Positions 5,434 to 13,381 of a DNA stretch of 14,464 bases are shown one piece after another; position 1 is the first letter of the stretch; each line of letters begins with the position of its first letter. The translations under genes were made by a program, and so were the position numbers. The stretch lies in assembly GCA_027295645.1 (NCBI GenBank), contig JAPUKM010000220.1, forward strand, positions 1 to 14,464, written 5' to 3'. The stretch comes from Chloroflexota bacterium. GTDB taxonomy: Bacteria > Chloroflexota > Dehalococcoidia > Lucifugimonadales > JAPUKM01. The notes under the pieces are model-generated. The model was not told where the DNA came from. It saw nothing but the letters and a program-made list of their open reading frames with translations, and did not search any database.

Positions 5434-6675
5434 TCAAGCATAGGCTGGGGCGGGCCGGGGCAGCGTATGCTCCAACATCGCGTCGATGCGCTGCAGTAGA
5501 CCATCCAGGTCAATCCTCTTAGCCGCTGAGATCAGGATGCCATCGGCAATTCCGTGGGAAGCCAGGGGGTTTACACCTTTGGGATGAGATGCCTCTGCAG
5601 TGGTCAGCAGATCGATCTTATTCAGGGTAAGGACTACGGGCTTGGTCTCAAGACCCAGGTCAATGAGTGCCTGCTCCACAATCTGCACCTGCTCCGCTGC
5701 CTTGGGATGGGTCACATCCACCACATGGAGCAACAACGTGGCGTCGTGCAACTCCTCTAGAGTTGCACGAAAGGCGGCGACCAGGGTTGGGGGTAGCTTG
5801 TTGATAAAGCCGACGGTATCGGTGAACAGCACCCCCTTGCCACTGGGCAAATGACCACGTCTTGTTACCGGGTCCAGCGTAGCGAAGAGCTTTGAATCGG
5901 CTATGACCCCGGACCGCGTCAGTGCGTTGAACAGGGTGCTCTTTCCCGCATTGGTATAGCCCACTAAGGCTACTACCGGTGCCAAACGATCACGTCTATG
6001 GCCTCTGTACAGTGCACGGTGTTTCCGGACACTCTCCAGCTGGCGCTTCAGATGCTGGATTCTCCTTCTGATCAGACGCCGGTCGGTCTCAATCTGGGTT
6101 TCGCCGGGCCCTCTGGTGCCGATGCCGCCACCGAGGCGCTCCAAGTGAGACCATTGTCCGGCGAGGCGAGGGAGAAGGTATTCGTGCTGGGCCAACTCCA
6201 CCTGGAGCCGCCCTTCACGGGTCACAGCCCGACGGGCAAAGATGTCCAGGATCAGCGCGGACCGGTCGATGACCTTGACACTGTCCCCCAAGGCGTTCTC
6301 CAGGTTCCGCTGCTGGGTTGGCGTCAGCTCGTCGTCCAGGACCACCGTATCGTAGGTGTTCCGGAGGTCGCGCAGCTCCTCCAGTTTGCCCTTGCCCAAA
6401 TAGGTGTGTGTGGTGCGCTGCAGGTGCTGCTTCATGGAGCCCACCACATGGGCACCAGCAGTACGCGCAAGCTGTCCCAACTCCTCCAGGGCGTCCTCCA
6501 GCGACCAGAGGCCGTCGTTTTCCGTGCTGGAAGATTGCCCCTTGATATGTACTCCGGCCAGGAATACCCGCTCGGGGCGTGGCGCAGTGGGGATGGCTCT
6601 GCGAGGAATGTGCCTACCTCTTTGTACCGGGAGGTGGTATGTGCCAGCCCGCAAGGCGGGCCAATCCCTCCTCAA
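5434..6675 (-). CDS. hflX: GTPase HflX
   Basis: HflX is a ribosome-associated GTPase that binds the 50S subunit and splits stalled or stress-inactivated ribosomes. The N-terminal HflX domain starts at RVFLAGV (about residue 36) and includes TYLGKGKLEEL. GGGIGTRGPGETQIE at 182-196 is the family's glycine-rich linker. The G domain has the P-loop GYTNAGKS (239-246), DTVGF (286-290), NKID (352-355) and SAAK near 390. The start is uncertain: there is no ATG before residue 81. TTG codons at 6675 and 6654 lie inside dapL, and an ATT at 6609 has GAGG 7 nt upstream. In every case translation is coupled to dapL. Last gene of the tpiA-miaA-dapF-dapL-hflX operon. Confidence 0.95.
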   Translation of the reverse strand: MRRDWPALRAGTYHLPVQRGRHIPRRAIPTAPRPERVFLAGVHIKGQSSSTENDGLWSLEDALEELGQLARTAGAHVVGSMKQHLQRTTHTYLGKGKLEELRDLRNTYDTVVLDDELTPTQQRNLENALGDSVKVIDRSALILDIFARRAVTREGRLQVELAQHEYLLPRLAGQWSHLERLGGGIGTRGPGETQIETDRRLIRRRIQHLKRQLESVRKHRALYRGHRRDRLAPVVALVGYTNAGKSTLFNALTRSGVIADSKLFATLDPVTRRGHLPSGKGVLFTDTVGFINKLPPTLVAAFRATLEELHDATLLLHVVDVTHPKAAEQVQIVEQALIDLGLETKPVVLTLNKIDLLTTAEASHPKGVNPLASHGIADGILISAAKRIDLDGLLQRIDAMLEHTLPRPAPAYA

Positions 6676-7795
6676 GGTCTTCGTCGGAGAGGGTCATGGA
6701 GAGCCGTATATAGCCCTCGCCGTAGCTACCGTATCCCGCACCGGGGGTGACAACGATATCCTTCTCGTCCAGGAGCATGGCGGCGAACTCCGATGAAGTG
6801 TACCCCTGGGGCACTCGTGCCCAGACGTACAGGCTGGCCGCGGGAGGCACTACCTGGAGCCCAATCTGGTTGAGAGCCTTGACCAGACGGTCTCTCCGTC
6901 TCTGATAGGTCCGGTTGTTCTCTTCAATGCAGTCCTGAGGCCCCGACAGCGCCTCTATAGCCGCCAGTTGGATCGCCTGGGGAATGCCGGAGTCCAGGTT
7001 CGACTTAACGCGCATAAGGGCGTTGATCATCTGCGCATTGCCGACGGCCATACCCACACGCCATCCGGTCATGTTGTAGCTCTTGGACAGGGAGTGGAAC
7101 TCCACGGCCACGTCCATGGAGCCCTTGGCCTGAAGGAAGCTCACCGGCTTGTAGCCGTCGTAGGCCACCTCTGTGTAGGGGGCATCGTGGCAGACAGCGA
7201 TCTGGTGCTCCCTGGCGAACTCCACCACTCGCTCAAAGTAGTCGAGGGAGGCCACCGCGGCCGTTGGGTTGTTGGGGTAGTTCAGCCACATGAGCCTGGC
7301 GCGCCGGGCAACCTCCGGAGGAATTGCGTCCAGGTTCGGCAGCCAGCCGTTCTCCTCCAACAGAGGCATGAAGTAGGAATCGCCGCCGGCAAACATGGTG
7401 CCCACAGAGTAGACGGGGTAGCCGGGGTCGGGCACCAGGGCTATATCGCCGGGGTCGATGAAGCAGAGGGCCATGTGGCCGATACCCTCCTTGGCACCTA
7501 TGAGGGGGAGCACTTCCGTATCCGGGTCCAGGGTGACGCCGAACCGCTGATGGTACCAGCGGGCAATGGCACGACGGAACTCCGGAAGGCCGTCAGATTC
7601 CGGGTAACGGTGGTTGGCCGGATCACGAGAGGCCTCGATGAGGCGGTCGAGGATGTGCTGCGGGGTGGGGATGTCCGGGTCACCAATGGCGAAGGTGATG
7701 ACGCGGACACCGGCGGCCCGCCTCTCGTTTATCTTGCGGCTGATCTCAACGAACAGATACGGCTGGAGCTTCTCGATGCGCTGGGCGAACTTCAT
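6614..7795 (-). CDS. dapL: LL-diaminopimelate aminotransferase
   Basis: This is a PLP-dependent class I/II aminotransferase of 393 residues. PLP-binding Lys238 lies in SLSKSYNMTGWRVG; YPNNPT (173-178) and HDAPYTE (203-209) carry the Asn, Asp and Tyr that hold the cofactor. DapL converts tetrahydrodipicolinate directly to LL-diaminopimelate using glutamate, bypassing the succinylase and acetylase routes. The family alone could also be an aspartate aminotransferase, but its ATG directly abuts the TAA of dapF, whose substrate is LL-diaminopimelate, which decides the call. Both genes feed lysine and, where present, peptidoglycan synthesis. Confidence 0.92.
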   Translation of the reverse strand: MKFAQRIEKLQPYLFVEISRKINERRAAGVRVITFAIGDPDIPTPQHILDRLIEASRDPANHRYPESDGLPEFRRAIARWYHQRFGVTLDPDTEVLPLIGAKEGIGHMALCFIDPGDIALVPDPGYPVYSVGTMFAGGDSYFMPLLEENGWLPNLDAIPPEVARRARLMWLNYPNNPTAAVASLDYFERVVEFAREHQIAVCHDAPYTEVAYDGYKPVSFLQAKGSMDVAVEFHSLSKSYNMTGWRVGMAVGNAQMINALMRVKSNLDSGIPQAIQLAAIEALSGPQDCIEENNRTYQRRRDRLVKALNQIGLQVVPPAASLYVWARVPQGYTSSEFAAMLLDEKDIVVTPGAGYGSYGEGYIRLSMTLSDEDLEEGLARLAGWHIPPPGTKR

Positions 7796-8707
7796 TTATT
7801 CGTTCCACTCGCCTTCGTACACCTCTTCGACGGGACCCTCCATGGTCACCTGGCCGGAACCGGGCCAGGTGAGGGCGAGGACACCACCCGGCATGTGGAC
7901 CTGGGTGGTATCGTCAACCAGGCCCAGCAGGTGGGCGGCCGCATGGATGGCACAGGCCCCCGTCCCAGAGGCGAGGGTGAGACCGGCGCCGCGCTCCCAG
8001 GTGCGAGCCTTCAACGCCCCCCTGCCCTCCACGTTTACGATCTGGAAGTTGACCCGCTCCGGGAAGAGCGGGTGGTGCTCCATCAATGGCCCCAGCAGGT
8101 GCAGCGGCACCTGGTCAACCGGCTCGTCGATGAAGGCGACGGCGTGGGGGTTGCCCATGGAGACGCCGGTGACCCTGAACCGCTGTCCGTCCACGTCCAC
8201 AGGGTAGCCCGCCACAAGCTGGCCGAGGTCCAGCTCATCCTTGAGGGCGTCGGTGATGTTGAGGCTTCGGGCGTCCATCTGAAGCCCGTCCTCTCCCTCT
8301 GGTAAACGTATCGGAATATCGGCGGCGTGAAAGCGGGGCGCGCCCATATGGACACGGACCCGGTTGATGCGGCCGTTGCCGCTGAGCGGCATCACGTCCA
8401 GGATTCCATTGCCCGTCTCCACTCGCAGCGGCCCCACGCTGGCCGGGACGATCTCCCGCTCCAGGACGTACTTGGCGAAGCAGCGGATGCCGTTGCCGCA
8501 CATCTCCGCCTCGGAGCCGTCGGGGTTGTACATACGCATGCGAATGTCGGCAACGGAGGACTGGGCAATCAGGAGCAGCCCATCAGAGCCGACGCCGAAA
8601 TGGCGGTCGCAGAGGGTGCGGGCCAGGGCAGACCAGTCCCGCTCCTGCTGACGGGCGTCCAGCAGGACGTAGTCGTTGCCCGCGCCGTGCATCTTGGTGA
8701 ATCTCAT
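7796..8707 (-). CDS. dapF: Diaminopimelate epimerase
   Basis: The enzyme interconverts LL- and meso-diaminopimelate without a cofactor, using two Cys as acid and base. Both are present: Cys70 in MCGNGIRC and Cys252 in SGTGACA (numbering from MRFTKMHGAGND). The start chosen is ATG 8707, because DapF proteins normally begin MRFTKMHGxGN; an ATG four codons upstream (8719) is 4 nt after the miaA stop and is an alternative. Neither has a strong Shine-Dalgarno, suggesting coupling to miaA. The stop TAA is immediately followed by the dapL ATG. Confidence 0.96.
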   Translation of the reverse strand: MRFTKMHGAGNDYVLLDARQQERDWSALARTLCDRHFGVGSDGLLLIAQSSVADIRMRMYNPDGSEAEMCGNGIRCFAKYVLEREIVPASVGPLRVETGNGILDVMPLSGNGRINRVRVHMGAPRFHAADIPIRLPEGEDGLQMDARSLNITDALKDELDLGQLVAGYPVDVDGQRFRVTGVSMGNPHAVAFIDEPVDQVPLHLLGPLMEHHPLFPERVNFQIVNVEGRGALKARTWERGAGLTLASGTGACAIHAAAHLLGLVDDTTQVHMPGGVLALTWPGSGQVTMEGPVEEVYEGEWNE

Positions 8708-8723
8708 GGCTGCGCCCATTGTA

Positions 8724-9647
8724 TCACGGCCGTACGTGAGCCTCTGCCAGGGTATGAGCTCTCTCCTCAGCTTCGGAGTCGGCCTGTAGCCAGTGTATCC
8801 TGACGTCCGAAGGTCGGAACCAGGCGTACTGGTGCCGGGCGTAGCGGTGAGTGGCTGTTTTTGTGTTTCGGATAGCTTCCTCCAGGGACGTATCCTCAGC
8901 TATGTAGGCAGCTAGCTCCTGGTACCCGACGCTGGACATGGCCGGCCTGTCGCGGGGGATGCCCCCATCCAGGAGGGCGCGCACCTCCTGCACCCACCCC
9001 TGCTCCATCATGCCGTCCACCCGCCGGTCGATGCGGCTGTACAGCTCCTGGCGCGGGAGGGTCAGGCCGATGATACATGCGCGGAAGGGAGCATCGCCCC
9101 TTCTACGCATTCGGGAGGCCGGCGTGCCGGTCCGCTGGTATATCTCCAGCGCCCGGACGACGCGGCGCACGTTACGGGGGTCGATACGCTCCGCCGAGCT
9201 GGGATCGACCTGGGCAAGCCGGCGGTGGAGGGCCTCCACGCCCTCGGATTCAGCTACGGTTTCAAGCTCCCGCCGAAGCTGAGGGTCCGGGGGAACGGCG
9301 GGGATCTGCCAGGCCTCCAGCAGCGCCCACAGGTACTGTCCGGTGCCGCCCACCAGCAACGGCACCCGCCCACGCTGGTGGACCCCCTGAATGGCGGTGC
9401 GGGCCAGCGCCAGGTACTCGGCCAGGCTGAACTCCCGCCGCGGGTCGGCCACGTCGATCAGGTGATGCGGCACCTGGGCTTGCTGCGAAGGCGTGGGTTT
9501 GGCCGTGCCGATGTCCATGCCCCGGTACACCTGACGGCTGTCCACGCTGACGATCTCGATGGGAAGGGTCTCGGCTAGAGCCAGGCTGAGGGCGGTTTTG
9601 CCCGCGGCGGTGGGGCCGACAATAGCGACGATTGGTGGTCTGTTCAT
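8724..9647 (-). CDS. miaA: tRNA dimethylallyltransferase
   Basis: MiaA transfers the dimethylallyl group to N6 of adenosine 37 in tRNAs reading UNN codons. The 307-residue protein has the P-loop GPTAAGKT at 11-18, DSRQVYRGMDIGTAKPT at 36-52 with the catalytic Asp, HHLIDV, the GGTGQYLWALL segment, and the downstream basic RRVVRALEIY region. It starts 4 nt after the tpiA stop and ends a few nucleotides before dapF, so it is in the same transcript. No anomalies seen. Confidence 0.96.
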   Translation of the reverse strand: MNRPPIVAIVGPTAAGKTALSLALAETLPIEIVSVDSRQVYRGMDIGTAKPTPSQQAQVPHHLIDVADPRREFSLAEYLALARTAIQGVHQRGRVPLLVGGTGQYLWALLEAWQIPAVPPDPQLRRELETVAESEGVEALHRRLAQVDPSSAERIDPRNVRRVVRALEIYQRTGTPASRMRRRGDAPFRACIIGLTLPRQELYSRIDRRVDGMMEQGWVQEVRALLDGGIPRDRPAMSSVGYQELAAYIAEDTSLEEAIRNTKTATHRYARHQYAWFRPSDVRIHWLQADSEAEERAHTLAEAHVRP

Positions 9648-9651
9648 ATTC

Positions 9652-10443
9652 TCACCCCAGACGAACTAAGGGTGAGCTGCGAGTCTTCGCCGTGATACGC
9701 ACAATCTCGGCGAACTGCTGGGCATCGAGGCTGGCCCCGCCGACCAGGGCTCCGTCGATATCGGGCTGGGAGACGAACTCGGCGACGTTGGCGGGAGTTA
9801 CGCTGCCGCCGTACAGGACGGGGACCGCCTCCGCACCCTGCCGGCCGTAGCGGTCTGCCAGGAGGCGGCGAATCAGGGCACTCATGGCCTGCGCCTGCTC
9901 GCTGGTTGCCGCCAGGCCCGTGCCGATGGCCCACACCGGCTCGTCGGCCACTACCATACCATGGGGCAGACCGTCGGGAGAGGCCACGCCATCCAGGCAG
10001 GCGGAGAGGCTCTGAGATACCACCGCCTCCTCCCTGCCCTGCTGCCGCTCCTCCAGACGCTCACCCACGCACAGGATGGGACGCACGCCGACCTCCAGCG
10101 CTTTGCGCACCTTGCGGTTCACCAGCTCGTCGGTCTCGCCGAAGAGGTTGCGTCGTTCAGAGTGGCCCAGGATGACGATCTGGCACATGCCCTGGAGCAT
10201 GGTCGGGGAGACCTCGCCGGTGAATGCTCCTTTATCCTCGTGGTGCATGTTCTGAGCACCCACCTTGAGTGAGGAGCCCTCCAGCGCCCTGGCCACCCGT
10301 TCCAGGGAGACGAAGGGCGGGCATAGGGCCACCTCAACGCCGGGAAGGCCGTCCAGCTCCCGCCGGAGGGAAGCGGCGAGGGCCTCCGCCTCAGTGACGG
10401 TGGTGTTCATTTTCCAGTTGCCCGCTACGAGGGGTGTCGGCAA
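9652..10443 (-). CDS. tpiA: Triosephosphate isomerase
   Basis: TIM-barrel enzyme of 263 residues interconverting dihydroxyacetone phosphate and glyceraldehyde 3-phosphate. Active-site residues are Asn9 and Lys11 (GNWKMN), His94 (GHSERR) and Glu168 (DEPVWAIGTG); the phosphate-binding LYGGSV is present. The residue before the catalytic Glu is Asp167 where most family members have Tyr (YEPVWAIGTG). Start is TTG 10443, supported by TAGGAGA 4-5 nt upstream. First gene of the minus-strand operon; the other glycolytic genes usually found with it (gap, pgk) are not in the window. Confidence 0.96.
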   Translation of the reverse strand: MPTPLVAGNWKMNTTVTEAEALAASLRRELDGLPGVEVALCPPFVSLERVARALEGSSLKVGAQNMHHEDKGAFTGEVSPTMLQGMCQIVILGHSERRNLFGETDELVNRKVRKALEVGVRPILCVGERLEERQQGREEAVVSQSLSACLDGVASPDGLPHGMVVADEPVWAIGTGLAATSEQAQAMSALIRRLLADRYGRQGAEAVPVLYGGSVTPANVAEFVSQPDIDGALVGGASLDAQQFAEIVRITAKTRSSPLVRLG

Positions 10444-10475
10444 TGTGTCTCCTAATGATGGTCTGCTGTCTGTCC

Positions 10476-10481
10476 ATCGTA
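10476..10481 (-). promoter_or_regulatory. Candidate extended -10 for the tpiA operon
   Basis: On the minus strand TGATACGAT gives an extended -10 (TG-N-TACGAT) 32 nt upstream of the tpiA TTG, leaving a leader of about 26 nt with the Shine-Dalgarno. No convincing -35 is visible, which extended -10 promoters tolerate. Moderate to weak call. Confidence 0.35.
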
Positions 10482-10514
10482 TCAGGTCAGGTTTTCCAGA
10501 GCCAGCCTGAGTGA

Positions 10515-10543
10515 TTGACAGTATATGAGGCTACAACTATGAT
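10515..10543 (+). promoter_or_regulatory. Consensus sigma-70 promoter for the flavin oxidoreductase gene
   Basis: TTGACA at 10515-10520, 17 bp, TATGAT at 10538-10543. Transcription would start near 10550, which rules out upstream in-frame codons (the TTG at 10515 is itself in the -35, the ATGs at 10539 and 10542 are in the -10) and leaves ATG 10569 as start with a leader of about 19 nt. Confidence 0.8.
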
Positions 10544-10568
10544 GCGTCGGTCGTTACAGGTCGTGACA

Positions 10569-11615
10569 ATGAGATTTGGACACTTTCTTTATCACACCAA
10601 CCTTGACCCGGAACGGGATACCCAGGCGATCGATGAGGCGCTGGCAGAGGCCCGGCTCGCCGAGGAGCTTGGCTATGATGCCGTCTGGTTCTCCGAGCAC
10701 CACTTCACCGGTGAGGTGGCGTACGGCGACCCTCTGATCTTCGCCACCGCCGTGGCGATGCAGACCAAGCGAGTCCTCCTGGGGTTCGCCGTGGTGGAGA
10801 TGGGACTCCATCACCCTGTGCGCCTCGCCATTCAGACCGCCCTGCTGGACAACCTCAGCAAGGGTCGCGTCCTGGTGGGCGTAGCCCGTGGGTCCAGCTT
10901 CAACGCCTTCGAGTATCGGGGGTTTGGCACCAGCGCCAAGGAGGCCAGGGAGCAGATTGAGGAGGCGGAGGAGCTCCTGGTAAAGGCCTGGACCACCGAA
11001 AACGTGGAGCACAACGGTAAGTTCTGGCAGGTGGCCTTTCCCGCCGTCCGTCCACGACCCTACCAGAAACCCCACCCGCCGCTATTCCGGGCGTGTGTCA
11101 CCGCGGAGTCGATAGCTGCGATGGCGACCCAGGGGAGGCTTGTACTCTTCCGCAGCAGTTCCGCTGAGCAGGCACGGGAGCATATTGACCTCTACAGGAG
11201 CACGATGCTCTCGTCGGGGTTCGATGAGCAGACCGTGGAGCGGAATCTCGGCCAGTGTTGGATGTGGCGGGACGCGTACGTGGCGGAGACGGCCGAGCAG
11301 GCTCAACAGGAATTTATACCTGGCTTTGAGCGGGTGGACGCCATGCTCCGCAAGACCGTGGCGCGGTGGAGCCCGCCGGACGAGGTGGCGCCACGACCCC
11401 GGAGGCCTTTGCGAGAGATCTACGGCAGCGCCAACCCGGAGTATTCGAATATCCTCATCGGGTCGCCTAAGCAGATGAAGGACTGGATCGCGGAGCTGCG
11501 GGATGCGGGCGTGCCCAACCTGCTGCTAACCCACCGAGGAGGGGTTGTGTCGGCGGAGCAGGGCATGAACTCCATGCGCCTTCTCAGCGAAAAGGTCATG
11601 CCGTACTTCAGGTAG
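10569..11615 (+). CDS. LLM-class (luciferase-like) flavin-dependent oxidoreductase
   Basis: The 348-residue product has the bacterial luciferase-like TIM-barrel pattern: MRFGHFLYH at the start, AEELGYDAVWFSEHHF (about residues 31-46), the segment VLLGFAVVEMGLHHPVRLAIQTALLDNLSKGRVLVGVARGS with the conserved HHP and GR, and a C-terminal IGSPKQMKDWIAEL. Such enzymes use FMNH2 or F420 to oxidise or oxygenate organic substrates; substrate and cofactor cannot be read from the sequence. SAR202 Chloroflexota carry many paralogues, thought to attack recalcitrant organic matter. Start ATG 10569 is set by the promoter at 10515-10543. It converges with the SDR gene, with 14 bp between stops. Confidence 0.9.
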   Translation: MRFGHFLYHTNLDPERDTQAIDEALAEARLAEELGYDAVWFSEHHFTGEVAYGDPLIFATAVAMQTKRVLLGFAVVEMGLHHPVRLAIQTALLDNLSKGRVLVGVARGSSFNAFEYRGFGTSAKEAREQIEEAEELLVKAWTTENVEHNGKFWQVAFPAVRPRPYQKPHPPLFRACVTAESIAAMATQGRLVLFRSSSAEQAREHIDLYRSTMLSSGFDEQTVERNLGQCWMWRDAYVAETAEQAQQEFIPGFERVDAMLRKTVARWSPPDEVAPRPRRPLREIYGSANPEYSNILIGSPKQMKDWIAELRDAGVPNLLLTHRGGVVSAEQGMNSMRLLSEKVMPYFR

Positions 11616-11629
11616 AGACGCCGCCTACA

Positions 11630-12391
11630 TCACCCGGCGACGTATCCGCCATCTATGGACAGGGCGACCCCGGTGATGTACGAGGCCGCATCAGAGCAGA
11701 GCCACACGACAGCCTCGGCAACCTCCTCTGAGGTACCACCCCGCCCCATGGGGGCTCGCGCCTTGAGCCGCTTCTCAAGCTCCGGATTGCCAGCGAGCCT
11801 GGCAACGGATAATGGCGTACGAATATGGCCGGGGCATACCGCATTGACCCTAATGCCCTGCTGAGCGTAATCCAGGGCTCCTATTCTGGTCAATCCAACC
11901 ACACCGTGCTTGCTGGCCCCGTATGCCCAGCTCCCTGCGAAACCGACAAGCCCACCCCCAGACGAATTGTTGACGATGGCCCCGCCACCCTGCTGGAGCA
12001 TCTGAGTGATCTCGTACTTCATACACAGCCAGAGCCCCTTGAGGTTGATATTTATGGTGTCGTCCCAGGACTCCTCGGTCTGCTCGTGCATGGGGCCTCT
12101 ATCTCCACCGACGCCGGCATTGTTGAATGCGTAGTCAAGCCTGCCATAGAGTTCAACGCTCTTTGTGACCATCTCCTCAACCTCAGCCGCCTGGGACACA
12201 TCTGTCTTGACGAAGACCGCCTCACCACCGGCCCGGCGGACCTCTTCCACCGTCTCCTCTCCGTCAGCAACCCCACGGGCGGCTACCACCACCCTTGCCC
12301 CCTCCCTGGCAAACGCTAGGACGGCAGTGTGACCAATCCCCAAGCTGCCGCCGGTCACCAGGGCAACCTTACCTTCAAACTGTCCTGTCAT
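11630..12391 (-). CDS. Short-chain dehydrogenase/reductase (SDR)
   Basis: Classical SDR of 253 residues. The cofactor-binding TGGSLGIG is at about 14-21, NNAG near 90, the catalytic Ser in NNSSGGG and YGASK (Tyr and Lys) follow, then NAVCPGHIRTPL and the C-terminal SYITGVALSIDGGY. It oxidises or reduces an alcohol/ketone with NAD(P)(H); substrate unknown. ATG 12391 has TTTGGAGG upstream. Its neighbours are a flavin oxidoreductase and alpha/beta-hydrolase-fold proteins, suggesting one catabolic set, although it lies on the opposite strand from the flavin enzyme. Confidence 0.93.
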   Translation of the reverse strand: MTGQFEGKVALVTGGSLGIGHTAVLAFAREGARVVVAARGVADGEETVEEVRRAGGEAVFVKTDVSQAAEVEEMVTKSVELYGRLDYAFNNAGVGGDRGPMHEQTEESWDDTININLKGLWLCMKYEITQMLQQGGGAIVNNSSGGGLVGFAGSWAYGASKHGVVGLTRIGALDYAQQGIRVNAVCPGHIRTPLSVARLAGNPELEKRLKARAPMGRGGTSEEVAEAVVWLCSDAASYITGVALSIDGGYVAG

Positions 12392-12441
12392 TTTGACATT
12401 CCTCCAAAAACGGGACCTCTCCCCGGATAGATTGAGGTGCT

Positions 12442-12447
12442 ATTATA
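12442..12447 (-). promoter_or_regulatory. -10 box for the SDR gene
   Basis: TATAAT on the minus strand, 50 nt upstream of the SDR ATG, with a poor -35 (TTCGTT at 17 bp). The divergent hydrolase gene starts 35 bp away, so both promoters share this 90-bp intergenic space; for the plus strand TTGAGG (12432-12437) plus CATAAC after 16 bp is a weak match. Confidence 0.45.
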
Positions 12448-12482
12448 CCCTGGCATAACCACCGAACGAAGTGAGGATGTTG

Positions 12483-13283
12483 ATGGTAACTATCCGCAAA
12501 GGGTACGTGGACTCGTCGGTGGGGCAGATCCACTATCGCTACGCTGGAGAGGGTGAGCCGCTGCTGCTGCTTCACCAGTCGGCCACGAGCTCTGTCGTCT
12601 ATGAGCCGATCATCCAGCATCTCGCCTCCAACTACTCGACTGTGGCGATGGACACCCCAGGCTTCGGGATGTCCGACTATCCAGAGGACAAGTTCACCGT
12701 TCCGCAGTTCGCCAAGATTGTGTTGGAGTTCATGGACGCACTGTCGATCACCAGCGCCGATCTCTTTGGGCATCATACAGGGGCATCCATAGCATGTGAG
12801 GTGGCGGCAACCGCCCCAGCCAGGGTGAACAGGCTGGTCCTTGATGGGCCGCCCTGCGTTACCCTGGAGGAGGGGCGGGAACACCTCGCCAAAGTCACTC
12901 CACTGGTACTTACGAAGGACGGTAGCTACGTACAAAAGCTATGGGACTACCTCCTTCGGGAGACGCCACCGGATAAAACGCTGGACACGGAGAACCTGCA
13001 CAACGAACTGGTGTGGCGGCTGAAGGCGGGGCCTCGGTATATTGAAACCTACGATGCTGTGTTCAGCTACGACATGACCAGCCGCCTACCCCTCATTGAG
13101 GCCCCAACCCTGGTCCTGGCTGCGGAAGCGGATACGGTGGTGCGCTATGTGGACAGGGCTGATAGCCTGCTCAAGAGGAGCCGAAAGCACATAGTTCCGG
13201 GTGCCACCAACTTTATGATGCTTCAGGAGCCGGAGAAGCTGGCGGGGATCATCCACGACTTTCTAGCCAGCCCTGGGGTCTAG
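12483..13283 (+). CDS. Alpha/beta-hydrolase-fold protein with His in the nucleophile position
   Basis: The protein shows alpha/beta-hydrolase layout: EPLLLLHQS before the oxyanion region, VAMDTPGFGMSDYP, the elbow LFGHHTGASIA, LVLDGPP, and PTLVLAAEADTVV carrying the acid Asp. The nucleophile elbow GxSxG reads GHHTG, so the Ser position is His (residue 98 from ATG 12483, codon 12774-12776). The catalytic His position near the C-terminus reads GATNF, giving Asn. A normal Ser-His-Asp esterase reaction is therefore not expected. The start is ATG 12483 because GTGAGG lies 6 nt upstream; GTG 12471 and ATG 12477 are alternatives. Divergent from the SDR and convergent with a second hydrolase sharing the same loss. 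Substrate unknown. Confidence 0.88.
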   Translation: MVTIRKGYVDSSVGQIHYRYAGEGEPLLLLHQSATSSVVYEPIIQHLASNYSTVAMDTPGFGMSDYPEDKFTVPQFAKIVLEFMDALSITSADLFGHHTGASIACEVAATAPARVNRLVLDGPPCVTLEEGREHLAKVTPLVLTKDGSYVQKLWDYLLRETPPDKTLDTENLHNELVWRLKAGPRYIETYDAVFSYDMTSRLPLIEAPTLVLAAEADTVVRYVDRADSLLKRSRKHIVPGATNFMMLQEPEKLAGIIHDFLASPGV

Positions 13284-13305
13284 GCAGCCCCTGAGACGCA
13301 CCCAT

Positions 13306-13380
13306 CTACTGCTGAATGAAGGCCAGCGCCTCCTGGACGAACAGGTCCGGCCTCACCGTCTCACCGGAGAAACGCAGCAG
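13306..13380 (-). pseudogene. C-terminal tail fragment of a third alpha/beta-hydrolase-like gene
   Basis: Directly after the stop of the second hydrolase gene, the minus strand encodes in another frame about 24 residues ending RPDLFVQEALAFIQQ and TAG. This aligns gap-free from Pro to the stop with the end of the neighbouring hydrolase (QPEEFAKQVQAFLLD): P, F and AF coincide and the lengths are equal. There is no room for a gene body, so it looks like the last helix of a deleted paralogue. The match is short, so the call is tentative. Confidence 0.35.
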
Positions 13381-13381
13381 G

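Noticed and set aside
6968..8305. 445-codon open frame on the plus strand opposite dapL and dapF
   Set aside because: It is fully antisense to two genes with clear catalytic motifs. Its residues are low-complexity His, Val, Gly and Asp, as expected from the complement of GC-rich codons.
11613..11640. Terminator between the flavin oxidoreductase and SDR genes
   Set aside because: Only a 5-bp CGCCG/CGGCG stem without a U run is visible in the very short gap.
12375..12935. 186-codon minus-strand frame overlapping the SDR start and the first hydrolase
   Set aside because: It crosses two well-supported genes and the intergenic promoters, and shows no recognisable domain.
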